Shown here piece by piece: positions 33,861 to 46,297 of a stretch of 64,000 nt of DNA (position 1 is the stretch's first letter; each line of letters starts with the position of its first letter). This DNA is from Uloborus plumipes (Eukaryota; Arthropoda; Arachnida; Araneae; Uloboridae): the NCBI GenBank assembly GCA_038373865.1, contig JAXGGA010005833.1, positions 1 through 64,000 of the forward strand. The letters run 5' to 3'. Made by a program: the position numbers and the translations under genes. Below the pieces are notes generated by a model. It was not told the DNA's origin. It did not search any database and was given only the letters and a program-made list of their open reading frames with translations.

Positions 33861-35540
33861 ATAACTTTGATTTGTTTTTATAAATCATTACCCTTATTTA
33901 AAAAATGAATATATGTGTAGTCGTCCCTCACCACTTTTGCGGCTTCCCTCTGTCGCGTTTTTTTTTTTTTTTTTCAAATATATTCAAGTTCATTCGTCTT
34001 TTATAGTGGGCTCACTTTAGTTATTTGCCTCAAAAGAGTAACAGAATGGTTTTTAAATAAAGCAAGTTCAATTAAGAGTCAGAGGAAGGTGACCTCCATG
34101 TTCCGCTCTCTAAATCCCGTTTATTTGTACGTAATTGTATAATTTTCAAGCTTTGTATTCTTTATTTTCTCAATGAAACGTACCGTTTAAGAAATATTTG
34201 TAAAATTCGATTTGACTTTGAATGAAATTTTTAGTTCCACTGAGATAGATGGAGAGTTTGGACATAACATTTTTGATGATGCGTATTTTCACGCACTTTC
34301 GCGCTTTGTACAATTTTTCTTCGAACTTATGTGTTTTTCCCCTTCTATTTTTACCAGGCTATTTAGCTTACTTTGACTGGAAAGTTCAGCAAACAATGAC
34401 TTCATTTACAAACTGGTACTTAACGTCTTTTCATTTAATTATTTAAAATCTTTTTCTTTAAAACCTTTTCTTTTTCGCCCATTTTCAACATGCACACAGT
34501 AATTGACTAAAACACTCTCTTTTGGAACAAATCTAACATTCCGAATTCTTGATTATCCGAATGGGTCCAGTCCCAAAAGATTCAGATAATTGGAATTCCT
34601 TTATATATCAAAAAGTTGCTGCTTTTATCTATTTATATATGCTCTAGCGTCATGAAAAGGAAAAGTATGCAAACGCAAAAACACATCTGCATTTGCATAA
34701 TCCTGGCTCTAGCAATCAGTTTTAACCTTGTTAGTACCGTTCTTATTTCACCTGACTTTGGTGAAAGTGTGTGGTAAAAATATTTTATTGCTCGTAGACA
34801 GTTGTGCCCAAAAACTTCCGTCATTTTATTTCTATACAAAAACAATCTTCTTCGTAAACAAACATGTTATGGCTAGATTTCGCCTTCCTGCTGTTTACCA
34901 ACTTCACTGCTGAAACTTCAAGCAGCACTTTTCAAGACCTTTCTTAACGCGCAGTTAAACGTTTTATAAACGGATTCAAGTTAAATTCATTTTAGTCGAT
35001 AAAACCGCTAGTAGTACGTTCCTCACCAAAGCGCTAGATTATTGTTGGCTGACAATCAAGAATTATTTGATAGAAATTCTAGGTTCAGCAACTCTCAACA
35101 GTAAAGCATTTATTCTAAAAATTTTGTAATATCACCAAAAAATAAAATATTTTCCTTTTTATGCAATTATTGTCTCATCCGTTACGCCTACTGAAATTAC
35201 TATTTAACCGCATGGGAATTACAACGTTGAGACGTACAAAATTTGAAAAGTAATTTTAATAATTTTGCATTTCTGGGGAGTGCGTTAATTTAAGCTCGAC
35301 TTTGGATATATATTGCTGAAACTAAACCAAATGCTGAACAAGTTAAAATGATTAAGCAACATCAATCATTAACTACTTCTCAATTGAACTGGAAAGTGCT
35401 AAAATACGTGTATTTTATTTGTCTGAACAATTAAGATTGATTAAAAGTATTTTACTTTGAATTTTAAAGACAAAAGAGATGATTAATTTTTAGATGAAAC
35501 TTTTCAAACGGGTAACTTTCAGTATCTTACTCAAGTTGTG
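33861..35540. other. No gene seen
   Basis: A T-run lies at about 33957-33975. A short tract at 34545-34600 (GATTATCCGAATGGG ... AGATAATTGGAATTCC) looks like a remnant of a pogo-like MITE. No supported exon. Confidence 0.35.
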
Positions 35541-35670
35541 ATGGGTAATAACATGGAAAGGTTTGGAGCCGTTGCGTTAGACAAAAGTGTCCAAAAGGCG
35601 TCGCAGCTATCCAAATATGTGAACCTTTCACTGTCCATCATGTCAAGGTTAAGGAGAGAAGGACCTAATG
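35541..35670 (+). pseudogene. Possible Tc1-type helix-turn-helix fragment
   Basis: One frame reads MGNNMERFGAVALDKSVQKA, followed by SQLSKYVNLSLSIMSRLRREG. The second half resembles the recognition helix of Tc1-like transposases (a VSxSxxSRLW-type motif). The sequence is cut off by stops, and a MITE begins about 20 bp later. It could be coincidence. Confidence 0.3.
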
Positions 35671-35691
35671 TGGTGTTGTAGTTTGCTTATA

Positions 35692-35866
35692 CAGTCGACG
35701 CTCGTTATAACGACCACACGTTATAAAGACCATCTTAATATAACGACCAGTGAGAAAACCCCCAACTGTATCCCAATATACTCTATATTCTACCTCTTAG
35801 AGCGACCACTCGTTATAAAGACCGTTTCTGTTGGACGGAGAAGGTCGTTATATCGAGCGTCGACTG
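35692..35866. mobile_element. Pogo/Tigger-like MITE, 175 bp, copy 1
   Basis: The ends CAGTCGACGCTCGTTATAAC and ATATCGAGCGTCGACTG are inverted and flanked by TA (35690-35691, 35867-35868). A near-identical copy is at 45561-45734. Confidence 0.88.
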
Positions 35867-36020
35867 TACAACTAGTCTTTTAAATTTATAAGAGTTAGTG
35901 AACACATGGTCGCCTAGACAAGTAGAGAATCGGGTGTTCCATTGGATATAGGAGGCACCTTTTAGGTTGATATGTTGTAGCCAAGGAGGTTAAAGGAGAG
36001 GAGCTAAATCTCTGCTATCT

Positions 36021-37561
36021 AAAAGTGGCAACGAATTCTCACACGCCGCCAGAGGACGCTAGCTGAAACGCTCCCTACTTCCTACGGGATTCAATGTAAA
36101 TGATACTGAATCTGTCCTCTCTTTAAATGCTGCTATGGGAAAGAAATTTTTTTTTTTCAACTGGATTTTGATGTAAATCTTCGACTGACATTATGAATTA
36201 AGTATGATTTTCATCCCACGAAAATAGGAGCCGTATTTTTTGAGAAATAGGTTTAATCGAATGCACTTACCAACTTGCCAAATCTGACAGAATCTGTCAT
36301 TTTTTAAAGACTGCTGTTGGTAAGAGGTTTTTTTTTTTTTTCAACTAGATTTTGGTGTAAATCTTCGATTGACATTATGAACTAAATATGACTTTGATCC
36401 CACTGAAGTTTTGCCACTTAATTTTTTTATTAATTAAAAATATTTAGTAGACAAAATAATTATTATAGACTATATTTTCATATTACCTTCTTTTTTACAT
36501 GTTCATGTTTTTATTTAATTACCATTTGTAATTAGTAATTGAAAAATTTATTTATTCATTAATATTATTTTTCTTCGTTTTTACCTAATAATAGGAAATT
36601 TTATATTTACATAATTTTTACAATTAAAAATATATTCATTGGCTTAATTTTCGAATTTTTTTTATCTTTTTTGCTTAAACCTAGACTAATATAATGTATC
36701 TCTAACCAGGGGGGGGGGGATTATGGCGCATGTTGCGCCATAAAAATTTTTTGGGGGGGATTTTTTAAAGCGAATTAATTCATTCATTCATTTATTTAAA
36801 TTATTGATTAATTTATTTTTAATTAAAATTATGGGCTGATTTGTTTTGAATAAAAATTATTCATTAATTAATATTTTTAATCCACATTTGTTCTTTTATT
36901 TCTTTATTATTTTATTTATTTATTTATTTATTTTGTGTGCGTGTGAGTGTGCTTGGAATGTCTGGAAAAGAAAAAAAGCGATTCTGTTCTACGTATAATT
37001 AGTATTTTTAGAAAAATAATAATAATGAATAAATAAATTTTTCAATTACTGATTACAAATGGTAATTAAATAAAAATATGAACATGTAAAAAAGAAGGTA
37101 ATATGAAAATATAGTCTATAATAATTATTTTGTCTACTAAATATTTTTAATTAATAAAAAAAATTAAGTGGCAAAACTTCAGTGGGATCAAAGTCATATT
37201 TAGTTCATAATGTCAATCGAAGATTTACACCAAAATCCAGTTGAAAAAAAAAACCTCTTACCAACAGCAGTCTTTAAAAAATGACAGATTCTGTCAGATT
37301 TGGCAAGTTGGTAAGTGCATTCGATTAAACCTATTTCTCAAAAAATACGGCTCCTATTTTCGTGGGATGAAAATCATACTTAATTCATAATGTCAGTCGA
37401 AGATTTACATCAAAATCCATTAGAAAAAAATTTTTTTTCTTTCCCATAGCAGCATTTAAAGAGAGGACAGATTCAGTATCATTTACATTGAATCCCGTAG
37501 GAAGTAGGGAGCGTTTCAGCTAGCGTCCTCTGGCGGCGTGTGAGAATTTGTTGCCACTTTC
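36021..37561. repeat. 1.54-kb palindrome
   Basis: Arms of about 555 bp (36021-36575 and 37006-37561) are near-perfect reverse complements. They start with AAAAGTGGCAACGAATTC on the left and end GAATTTGTTGCCACTTTC on the right. The loop of about 430 bp is AT-rich and holds a G-run near 36710-36719. Each arm contains two internal copies of a segment like TCAACTGGATTTTGATGTAA. No coding. No target duplication was identified, so it may be a foldback transposon or a rearranged inverted duplication. Confidence 0.85.
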
Positions 37562-37865
37562 AAACTAGCGCATCCGTAGAACATTTCTCTCCTTCTTTCT
37601 ACTCCGTGGTTGTAGCACCAGAGGCACAATTTGAAGGGCGAGAGTGGACTCCCCGTGGCACTTTTAAAGGTGCCATATGCCACCTAGTGGAGCCAAATGG
37701 CACCATTCACGGAGTGCCGCTCTGGTGTCGCAACTCTTTACCTTAAAAGGTGCTAGATGAAACGCGCAGTTTTAACAGTACAGTGCAAAGCGATGCGAAA
37801 ATCATCTTAGGGATAAACGCCACATTCTTCTTAAGTTTGCTTTGGTGAAGTAGTGTATTTATTAA
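37562..37865. other. No gene seen
   Basis: It includes a GC-richer tract at 37610-37740 with a possible stem (TGGCACTTTTAAAGGTGCCA, near 37655-37675). No exon is supported. Confidence 0.35.
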
Positions 37866-38621
37866 CACATTGATTGCCCAACTACAAGATGATTGGCAAA
37901 ATGTCATTTTAGCCGACAGAATTGACTTTGAGTTAGCTCGTAGGTGATAGATTTTCCGCATTCGTATAGGTTTGAATTCATGTGTAGTGCACTGACATTA
38001 ACCCATTAATGCCTAACGTCCCTTTTTAGGGACGGTCCAAAAAAGGGTCTGCATTTCCCCAAAATGAACATTTCAACCAAATAATAATGTTCAATGAGTG
38101 CCTTAGTATTGTTTCAATTCGTTATTAACAGATTTCAGCACATAACCACTGTAAAGTGTGTTCTGTAGCAGTTTTAACATGATCTTTATCAAAAATCACA
38201 TCGTTCACAATCTGAAGGAAAAAAGCTACGTTTTCTAAGTTATTCCCGGCTTCCCAGATTATGTTAATTGCTGATTTTATTTCTTCTTATAACATGTCTT
38301 TTTAAATATTATATCGTAGGCAGAAAAAAATTTTAGCTACAAAAGTATGTACCCTCTGGTGTCTATCGTAACTTTTAAGGAACGATGTTTCTTCCATTAG
38401 TAAAAAACTTATTTTTTACATAATATTTTTTTTTAATTTTTCCTGGCCATTAAACACTGTTTGTAACCAGTATACAAAATATCTTTGGAAAAAAAAAGTC
38501 AGGCATTAATGGGTCAATGTGGATGTTTGGCTTTTGAGGACGTACCAGTGAATCAAAACTGGCGGATTGGTCCAGTGTTTTTAGTCCAGCTAATATGTAC
38601 GAATTTTTCATAGCTTGGCTG
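37866..38621. mobile_element. piggyBac-like element, family 1, copy B
   Basis: TTAA lies at both borders (37862-37865, 38622-38625). The left end CACATTGATTGCCCAAC and the right end TAGCTTGGCTG match copy A at 32670-33657 with divergence, as do the internal phrases TTTGAGTTAGCTCG and GAATTTTTCATAGC. Most of its length is a family 2 insertion at 38002-38513. Confidence 0.72.
38002..38513. mobile_element. piggyBac-like MITE, family 2, copy B, 512 bp
   Basis: The ends are CCCATTAATGCCTAACGTC and GTCAGGCATTAATGGG, flanked by TTAA (37998-38001) and TCAA (38514-38517). Subterminal CCCTTTTTAGGGACGGTCC forms a small hairpin. It is a shorter relative of copy A at 16103-18359. Confidence 0.82.
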
Positions 38622-38879
38622 TTAACATGTTAACTCCTTGTTAGTCCACAATCAAGAAGTGAAACATGCTACTTTATCATGAATAAAGTTACTTAAGTGT
38701 AAGGCGTACGAAATCTGGGTTTTTCTGTTGCTCCAAGAACAAAAAACTTTCCTTTGTCTGGAATAGTATGACAGCGATTCGTTTGCCCGGATGATAATTT
38801 TCTGTTCCGTGATTCCAAGTTTTATGTTCAACGACAACATTTTCATTGTTTCAAAGCAGTGCATGATATTATAAATAGT

Positions 38880-39140
38880 TTACTTGCCTGTCCCGACTTG
38901 CCAGTGGTCACATAAAAGGCCTTAAATATTCTGAGGGCAGTAAGACATATCCTCTTTGCCCTAATTGCCACCACGACCAGGCTTCACCTCAACATATCTT
39001 GGACTGTTTGGGCTTGAACTGGGAGGATATCCATACTACTCTCCTTTTAGTATCGAATTTCATTAATGTCAACGGATTCGTTGATCTGGTCCGACTCCGT
39101 CGGACCAGATGGCAGATTAGAAACAACAACAACAACAACA
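38880..39140 (+). pseudogene. 3' fragment of a LINE with (AAC)n tail
   Basis: The frame reads LSRLASGHIKGLKYSEGSK, then YPLCPNCHHDQASPQHILDC, then LGLNWEDI and onward. A CPxC...H...C pattern with SPxHIL is characteristic of the C-terminal segment after the reverse transcriptase in arthropod non-LTR elements. It ends in (AAC)n at about 39121-39140, a simple-repeat tail as in some LINE clades. The upstream part of the element is missing, so this is a typical 5'-truncated copy. The clade is not assigned. Confidence 0.7.
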
Positions 39141-39350
39141 TAAATAGTTTTGTAATATCCTCTCTATGGTATATGCTTCATGAATTTAGTTTTTGTTCGT
39201 TTTTTCTGTACTCCTTCCTGTAGTTGTGTATTCATTAGTTTTCTAAAAAGCTTTTGACTTGTGTTGATCACAATCATCTGAAAAATCCCCCCAGGAGGTA
39301 CGTAATTTACTCCTTCAAACATCTCTAAAAGTAGGAGCTGCTTCTAAATA

Positions 39351-39750
39351 CAGTCGAGCCCACTTATTAGAAAATCGGTTTAACCTTTAGGAACCGGGCG
39401 GTACACATGTTGCACCATAGGTCTTTTTTATTAGAGGATGGGTTTGAAATTTTCACTCGAACCCATTGGAGCCGGGGATTTTTTCAAGGTTTTATACGTC
39501 TGGTACGACAGTTTATACCTTCTCTTTTCAATGGAGAAGAAACCTGCGGTTCAACTGTTGTACTACCTGAGTCGAAAGAAAAATTTCTATATGCACAGCC
39601 CGGATCCAAAGAATATCCTGCTTATTATAATATATTTTTAATGCACCAAAAAGTTGCAATATATTATTTTGATCCCGAATAATGGAATATCCCTCTTATT
39701 GGAACATTTTTTCATCGCAAAACCGCTATTCCATTAAGAGGGCTGTACTG
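39351..39750. mobile_element. Pogo/Tigger-like MITE, 400 bp
   Basis: The ends CAGTCGAGCCCACTTATTAG and TTAAGAGGGCTGTACTG are inverted. TA precedes the left end (39349-39350), and the right side has TG, a mutated TA. The ORF across it is chance. A shorter inverted relative is at 49135-49310. Confidence 0.65.
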
Positions 39751-41312
39751 TGTTTTCACTTATTTCATAAAACTCTTCAACTGGGGGAGCAAACCTTGCT
39801 GCATAAAAACTTTTCCCAAGCTTGAACTAATATTTCAATATTATTTTTCGAGAAACTCCGTGTAACCTCATCGAAAAAAAAAAAAAAAAACATCTTATGA
39901 AACTTCTTTGCAAGCTTGCAACGGAGTGCTAATAATAACAACCAAGTATATTTTCCAAACACGTTTTCTTTTTTAAGTTGCATTTTGGCAACAGCATTCA
40001 ACTTTTCGCCCCCAACCACCCGCACTGGCAAACTCTTCTGAAGCTTCGCGATTCGTGGAACTTTTTTTGTTTTTGTTTTTCGTGCCTTTCTTCAACCCTC
40101 CCTTTACCAAGGTGCATTTGTTATTTTGAAAGTTTTCGTGCGCAGTTCCCAAGCGTTGATGTCACCTGACGTGTTCATGGGGCAACAGTGTCCCATTCTA
40201 GACCGCGCAACGTTGGACCATCGCATGTTATGCAAAAAGTAAAGGGCATCTGATTTTGTCAACAGAGCAAAATTTTGTCATTTAAACTTCACCCGGCGAA
40301 AAATATTTTGACACAACTGAGTTTCTACAGAAAGTCTCAAATTAAGGAGCTAATTGCAGATTGAGAATATTTTTTCTAGATTGCTCCGGGTAAAATAATA
40401 AGAATAAATGCAATGAAGTAACACTGCTTTGCTCAAAGAACGCATGCTCGTATAGGGATTATTCAGAAATAAATATTTCCCTCCTGTTAATGATTTAAAA
40501 TTATAGTGAGTAATAAAGAGTTTTTAGCAATACAGAAGTTGAGAATTCAACATTAGACTGCATGATTTCTGAGAAAAATTTTGTTGTAGACAAACAAATG
40601 TATCATTCTTCTAAAGTAGGAATTGGAGGGGGAAGGACCTACTTGGACTTCTGCAAATTTTAGAGCATTTGACTCCGACTCTATCTCAAAATTTCTCCGA
40701 CTCAAAAACTTCTAGACTAAACAGCACTGGCAGAGTTGTGGACTTGGAGGGAAAATGACCGACCCTGACTTCGACTCTTGGAATTTTAACTCTTCGACTC
40801 CCAACTCAGACTCTTTTACCCATAAAACAGTTCGACTCCGGCCCTGCATAATAGAGGTGGCAGAGATTCGCTTGTTCGATAACCTTTATTTGAAAGTAAG
40901 AGTAGTAAGGTAATTTTAGAAGGCGTCATTTCTCTTATCCTTGAAAAAAATCCACAAAGTTTTATTTTGAGGCTTGACTGGGGACATTTTCGTACGATGA
41001 TAAGCGAAAGGACTAAGAGGCAGAGCGATGTCATGTTTCTCTACATTTATTTAGAATGGTCCTAAGCACGTGGGCAAAAATCATATTTTATAATTTTTAT
41101 AAGTTTCACCCCTATTACTTTTCCCTTTGGGTCAGTGCATAACTAGCAAAAAACAATTAATAATCACCCATTGTCGTAAAGGGGGTGAAAAAAAATTAAA
41201 TAGCCAAATTCCACAATCTTTGCGGTAACAATTTTTATTTCTATTTCAATTTAAAGCCAATATTTAACAGCAGTGATAACTGAATTAAAAACTAGAATTT
41301 CTTGACTGCAAA
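39751..41312. other. No gene seen; 'GACTCCGACTC' repeat segment
   Basis: From about 40665 to 40850 the phrase GACTCCGACTC and variants recur (TTCGACTCTTGG, TTCGACTCCGGCCCTGC), ending CCGGCCCTGC. It belongs with the segments at 58.1-58.35 and 62.73-62.82 kb. Otherwise AT-rich without exons. Confidence 0.45.
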
Positions 41313-43882
41313 ATATATCGCACATCCAGAATGAAAGGGGCACATCTCAAAAAATGTATTTTTTGGAAATATGTTTAAATAGCGTACCTTAGTACACCTT
41401 ACATGAGAAACCGACTCATTTTTTTCTAGTGTTAACAGTCGCAGCTAAAAAGCAACTTATGCCCTTATCATTCTCCACATTGTGAAGGGAGAATTGAGTT
41501 TGAAAGGGGCACATCTTTGATAATCAGAGTTCGCCGAGCGGAATTGGTGCAAATTATGGCCAGTACTCTTTTTTAAACCAATTAAGAAAACCGTAATTTT
41601 GCTTTTTTTTGAAGTGACACTCGTTTTAATTGTTCGTTATTAATATAAATTGTTTGTGCACAAGTACTTTATGAAGGGTTCCTATTTTTAGAATAAGAAG
41701 AATAGTATTATGTAACCTAGCGTCAAATCATTAGGAATTAAAATTTGATTTAATATCGCTCTGAAATGAAACAGCGATAGAAAGTATCAGTTGACAAAAT
41801 GTTTCACATTTCAAATAAAATAAATGTATCTAAAAATCCTTAGAACAATTTTTTTCTTCGAGAAAACTTGCAATTTTTTAATATACTAAAATTTCCTATA
41901 TTTCATACAGTACATTCTATCATTACAGCTAATTCAAAAAGAATGAATAAAAATATTTTTGGTAAAACTAAGCATCATGACTTCAGTGCATAATTAACCG
42001 TTTGAAATTCTACAGTCGAAAAATAAGTGAATCTAATTATTTTTTATTAGTTTTGTTTATCAGCTTCTATGCTTTTATATAAAAAATTGCTATTAAATTG
42101 AAAACAGTAACGTATTACCTAATTTGTTGATTAAATACTTTTAGAACTATTTTATAACTATAGTACACAGAACCCTTTTTGTTAAATGTTTGTTAAAAGC
42201 TACAAACTTGAAAATAACTTTGTCACACGTTTAGAATTACTATACCAATTTAAGTACAACGTTTAAACTACAAACAAGGTCAATATTAAGAAATCAAAAC
42301 ACACAAAAAAAAAAAAAAATCTGCAAACGATTTAGAGATACGTTATTTTTTTTAATAAATTTGAAATTCTTCGTATTATTTTTCCCTTCGACTTTTTTGA
42401 ATAGATCGTCTGCTTTGTGTTTAAACCTTCTGAAATGTTAAATCGAATCATTAATAAAGAAAGAAAACTATAATTGCTGTTGACTTTCTGCGCCCGTTTT
42501 GATCTAAATTCATACCGTGTTAAAGAGCGAAAATTAAAATTGGTAGTAGAATGTTTACATTCTGAATTTCGGTAAGATATCAATGTTTTACAGAAAGGCT
42601 TAATCTTTACGTTGAAACTGAAAATAATAACTGTATGAGAGTAAAATTTTGTATTAATGTTATTGGTATTGTCATTCCTGCGAAACTGAACTATAAAGAT
42701 GGAAATACCAATTACTGTCTAACATTTTTTCGTGACCTCTCCGTTGAATCTGTGCACACGCCAAGTCTCTTCTGACTCTCTCGAAATAGGGGGGAAATGC
42801 AAAGAGGAAGTAGCAAGCGAACAAAAACTGAAGGCATTGGGAAGTGCGCATCCTAAACCTATCTCCCCTTTTTCAAATGGAAGCGTTCGTGGCTGCCAGG
42901 CGCACAATACGCAAACAGACAGTAGTTATTACTTTTTTACTTCCTTGTAAGTACTACAGGAAGTTATGTTTTCTCAAAAAGGTTTGCATTCAACTGCGGC
43001 CTAAATTTCTACTTTATTCATTCTCGAAGGAATGTCTTTTTTTTTTTTTTTTTGGCGCATCCGACCGTGCATACGTGCGTACAAAAGTATAAGCAACTAA
43101 AATGCCCTTTTTTTTCCCATTATCGAGTTAATTATCACGAGTTGTCTCGTGATGCGTAGGAATCAGGTATAAATCAAAATCCCTACAAAAAGTAGTGTAA
43201 AATTTCGCCTGTAGAAAAGAGAAATTTTATGATTTTAAAGTTTAATTTAGGCCTTTTCGGATTTCGTAAAATTTCAGCCACTGTAAATAATAATGTAAGT
43301 ACTCCACTTAAAAGATTTTCTTGCAACTCTCAGCTCCCTCTCGTAAGCAGAGTGAAAGAACCCTGGCGTGACATTCTGAGCATGAAAGGACCTACGTGCC
43401 AAATGTGGCTCAAATCCGTTGTAATTTTGGGATTTGTATGAAGAACCCCCCTTCCTTGGGGGGAGATGGTTGCCCCCACTCGTAGATAAAAAAAAGGCCC
43501 GATATAAATTACACAAAACATGCATCATTAAAAAATGTAGGTTAAAATCATGACAAGAACTTCAAAAAAAAAAAAAAAATTAAATGGTGTATAAACCGAT
43601 GCCCGTAATAGCTATTTTGAGATGTGCCCCTTTCATTCTCCATGAAAATGGAGAATGAAAGGGCACTTCTCTTTAATTACCGACTTATTTAAAATTGACC
43701 GGGAAACGCAGATCATAGTCACCTAGCAGAACCTTTAATCAACCAATCAATGAGAGTTTATCTAATTTTCAATAGTTTTTAGAGTCAGGGCAAGGATTTA
43801 AAAAAGTTTAAATTTTCAAATCGATTTTTCTCAAAACAGCTATTTTGAGATGTGCCCCTTTCATTCTGGATGTGCGATATAT
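41313..43882. mobile_element. 2.57-kb element with long inverted ends
   Basis: The left end (ATATATCGCACATCCAGAATG, continuing AAAGGGGCACATCTC) and the right end (its complement, closing GTGCGATATAT) match over about 40 bp. The inner phrase AAAGGGGCACATCT recurs inside both ends (near 41509 on the left, and as its complement near 43626), and a hairpin CATTCTCC(ATGAAAAT)GGAGAATG lies at 43636-43659. No transposase is recognised, and short ORFs near 42.7-43.5 kb have no domain signature. Superfamily unknown. Confidence 0.65.
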
Positions 43883-45558
43883 GTACACGTTATTACAGCA
43901 TACGAGAGCACCGCCTCTGCAAGCTATCACTCACTCGCTCGGAACTGAAAGCCGCCCGACGAACGTACTCCATCAATACATTTAAAACTATATTTTGATT
44001 TATTTAGTTTATTATCGGAGACACAAAATCTTACTGTATTATTTATTTAAATGCAAGGAAAAACATTTTTTTTTTTAAATAGTCACATTTACAGCCTCTG
44101 CGGCACCATTTAAAATTGTAAGAATGACCTAACTTTTTCCGGTGTTGCTTTTAGACCAGATGTATGAAAATGTTGGGTAAGATTTAAGAGAAAACAAAGT
44201 AAATTGTACAAAGATAAAAAAAAAAAAAATACAGTCAATCAATGAGATGAGTTTAAAGTATTTCCTTTGCAATGACTTTATTGCTTTCTTGTTATTTATG
44301 GGCTTCTAAAATAAAAATTTATTCATCAAAATCTTAGTGCTTTAAGTTCTGAATCGAGTATGAACAGTTAAGATGGCTCTTGGGTCCATATTTTGAAAAT
44401 ATGAACATAGTGCCGTTTATTTCCAGCTCCCCCTTCCTTCGTAAGATTTGTATCCCATTATAAATGGGATGAAATTTCTTGGACAGCAAGAATCGAATTA
44501 TAGAACATAGATTTCAAGTAAACGAACCATTAATATGTCCTGGTTTTATTACAACAGAAAATATTAAAGCGATTGAATCAAAGAAGACAACGAAGAAAGT
44601 TTTCGGAAACCTCATAAAATATTTAACGATCATATCAATGCAAATGATCAATGTCTTGACTTCATTAAGAGTTTTGCTTCCGCGAAAGAACTTTCTTAAA
44701 CCACCTGCATTTTTAGTCATGATCTTTATTGAAATTTAGCGATAGAGAAATCTAGAACATATACTGTTTTTTCCCTAAGATATCGGTCAGATATTTTGCT
44801 TAAGAGCAGGAAAACTGCAGTGTTATGGGAAACTTTTTAAACCACTTTGAAGTAGTTGTTGACAGTACTTAAAAAAATTCAAGTTTAAGCAGTAAGTAAA
44901 ATCGGTTTAAAATACTTTTTTTATTAGTACTTCAAGAGGCATTTACTAGTACTTCAACCCGCTTTAATAATCAGTTTTTGACCATTTTCAAAGCTAGGAC
45001 CCGTCTTTTCCAAGAGTATTTATTGTTTTTGTGTTTTAAGAAAAAGTTTCCATTTCACTGAATGATGAAATATCAGACATCCAAGAACTACTATTGGCTT
45101 AGTTCATTTTAGTTAAGGTATGGAAATTTGTGCAATACACAGGTCTTCCAGAGATTGCAGTTTCGTTCAGCTTCCGAAAAATCTCGTGCTACTGGCGAAG
45201 AGTTATTCGCATTAATTTTTCAATACATCACTAGTAAAAACTTGCGTTATATTCATTTCGTGTGTGTAAAATCACGTTGTAGCGCGAATTCACTGTGTTG
45301 TGGAATTTTAACAAATTAAATGTATTTACGGGCGATAGATTTATTACTAGCTTTTGTGGGCGGTTTTTTTCGGATCTTAAATGCGACGTGTCCCTTTCAG
45401 GCTGTAGTTGTTTCAGGGAGAGTTTAGCCAAACGATTTTCTTGAGCCCCCCCCCCCCACTATATGAAAAAAAAAACCATTATTTCATTTCTATATTCTAA
45501 TAATTTTTCTTAGAATCGAATTTTTTGGAGATGTGGTTGGAAGGTGCTGCGTTAAGAG
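43883..45558. other. No gene seen
   Basis: An 86-codon plus-strand frame (44479-44739) and an overlapping 68-codon minus-strand frame are open, but neither has a domain or a splice context that I trust. A C-run lies at 45447-45457. Confidence 0.35.
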
Positions 45559-45560
45559 TA

Positions 45561-45734
45561 CAGTCGACGCTCGTTATAACGACAACTCGTTATAAAGACT
45601 ATCCAATACAGCGACTGGTGGGAAAAACCCAACTTCATCCCAATATCCTCTATTTTCTACCTCTTACAGCGAACACTCATTACAAAGACCTTTTTCTGGG
45701 GGACGGAGATGGTCGTTATATCGAGCGTCGACTG
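45561..45734. mobile_element. Pogo/Tigger-like MITE, 174 bp, copy 2
   Basis: The ends CAGTCGACGCTCGTTATAAC and ATATCGAGCGTCGACTG match the copy at 35692-35866, with TA on both sides (45559-45560, 45735-45736). The interior is also shared (CGTTATAAAGAC ... CTCTATTTTCTACCTCTTA). Confidence 0.88.
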
Positions 45735-46297
45735 TATTAAAATTAACAAAGAATGATTTAAAGTACGTATTTAACAGAGGAAGAAAAATTGACGTGAGCA
45801 CTGCATGACTTTCTTGTTCGCCTATTAAACAATAAATTGATTTTTAATGACTCGAAAAAATAGGTATTTTAATTGGAGATAAATGGAAACATCTACAATG
45901 CATATCAAAAAGTAGCAGGGGAGGTAAACTTTATAACTAGTTTTAGTATACCTTTAAGGTAATGCATAAAACTCGTTGAAAATTTTGTTTTGTAGATCTT
46001 CTGGAGAAGAAATTGCAGGAGTACTTAACTTTAAAAAACAATTTTTTCTCAGTGGCATCCTCAAACAATGACGACACCTATATTTTTTTTGAAAATAGAC
46101 ATAATTATTAGAATCTCTTTTGTATGGCGATTCTCTGTAAACTCGTAATTGGCTGTCCGGAACGAGTATTTTGAAAATAATAAAGTGTAATAAAGTCATT
46201 ATCTCTCTTATATAATACAAGTAAAGCACTAATACTTTGTGGCCCAATTGTATTTGGAGCGGTAACAATTTAATTTTTTTTTCTAAAAATTATCTAA

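Noticed and set aside
44479..44739. Overlapping 86- and 68-codon frames on opposite strands
   Set aside because: Neither shows a family signature or convincing splice sites; overlap on both strands is typical of chance open frames.
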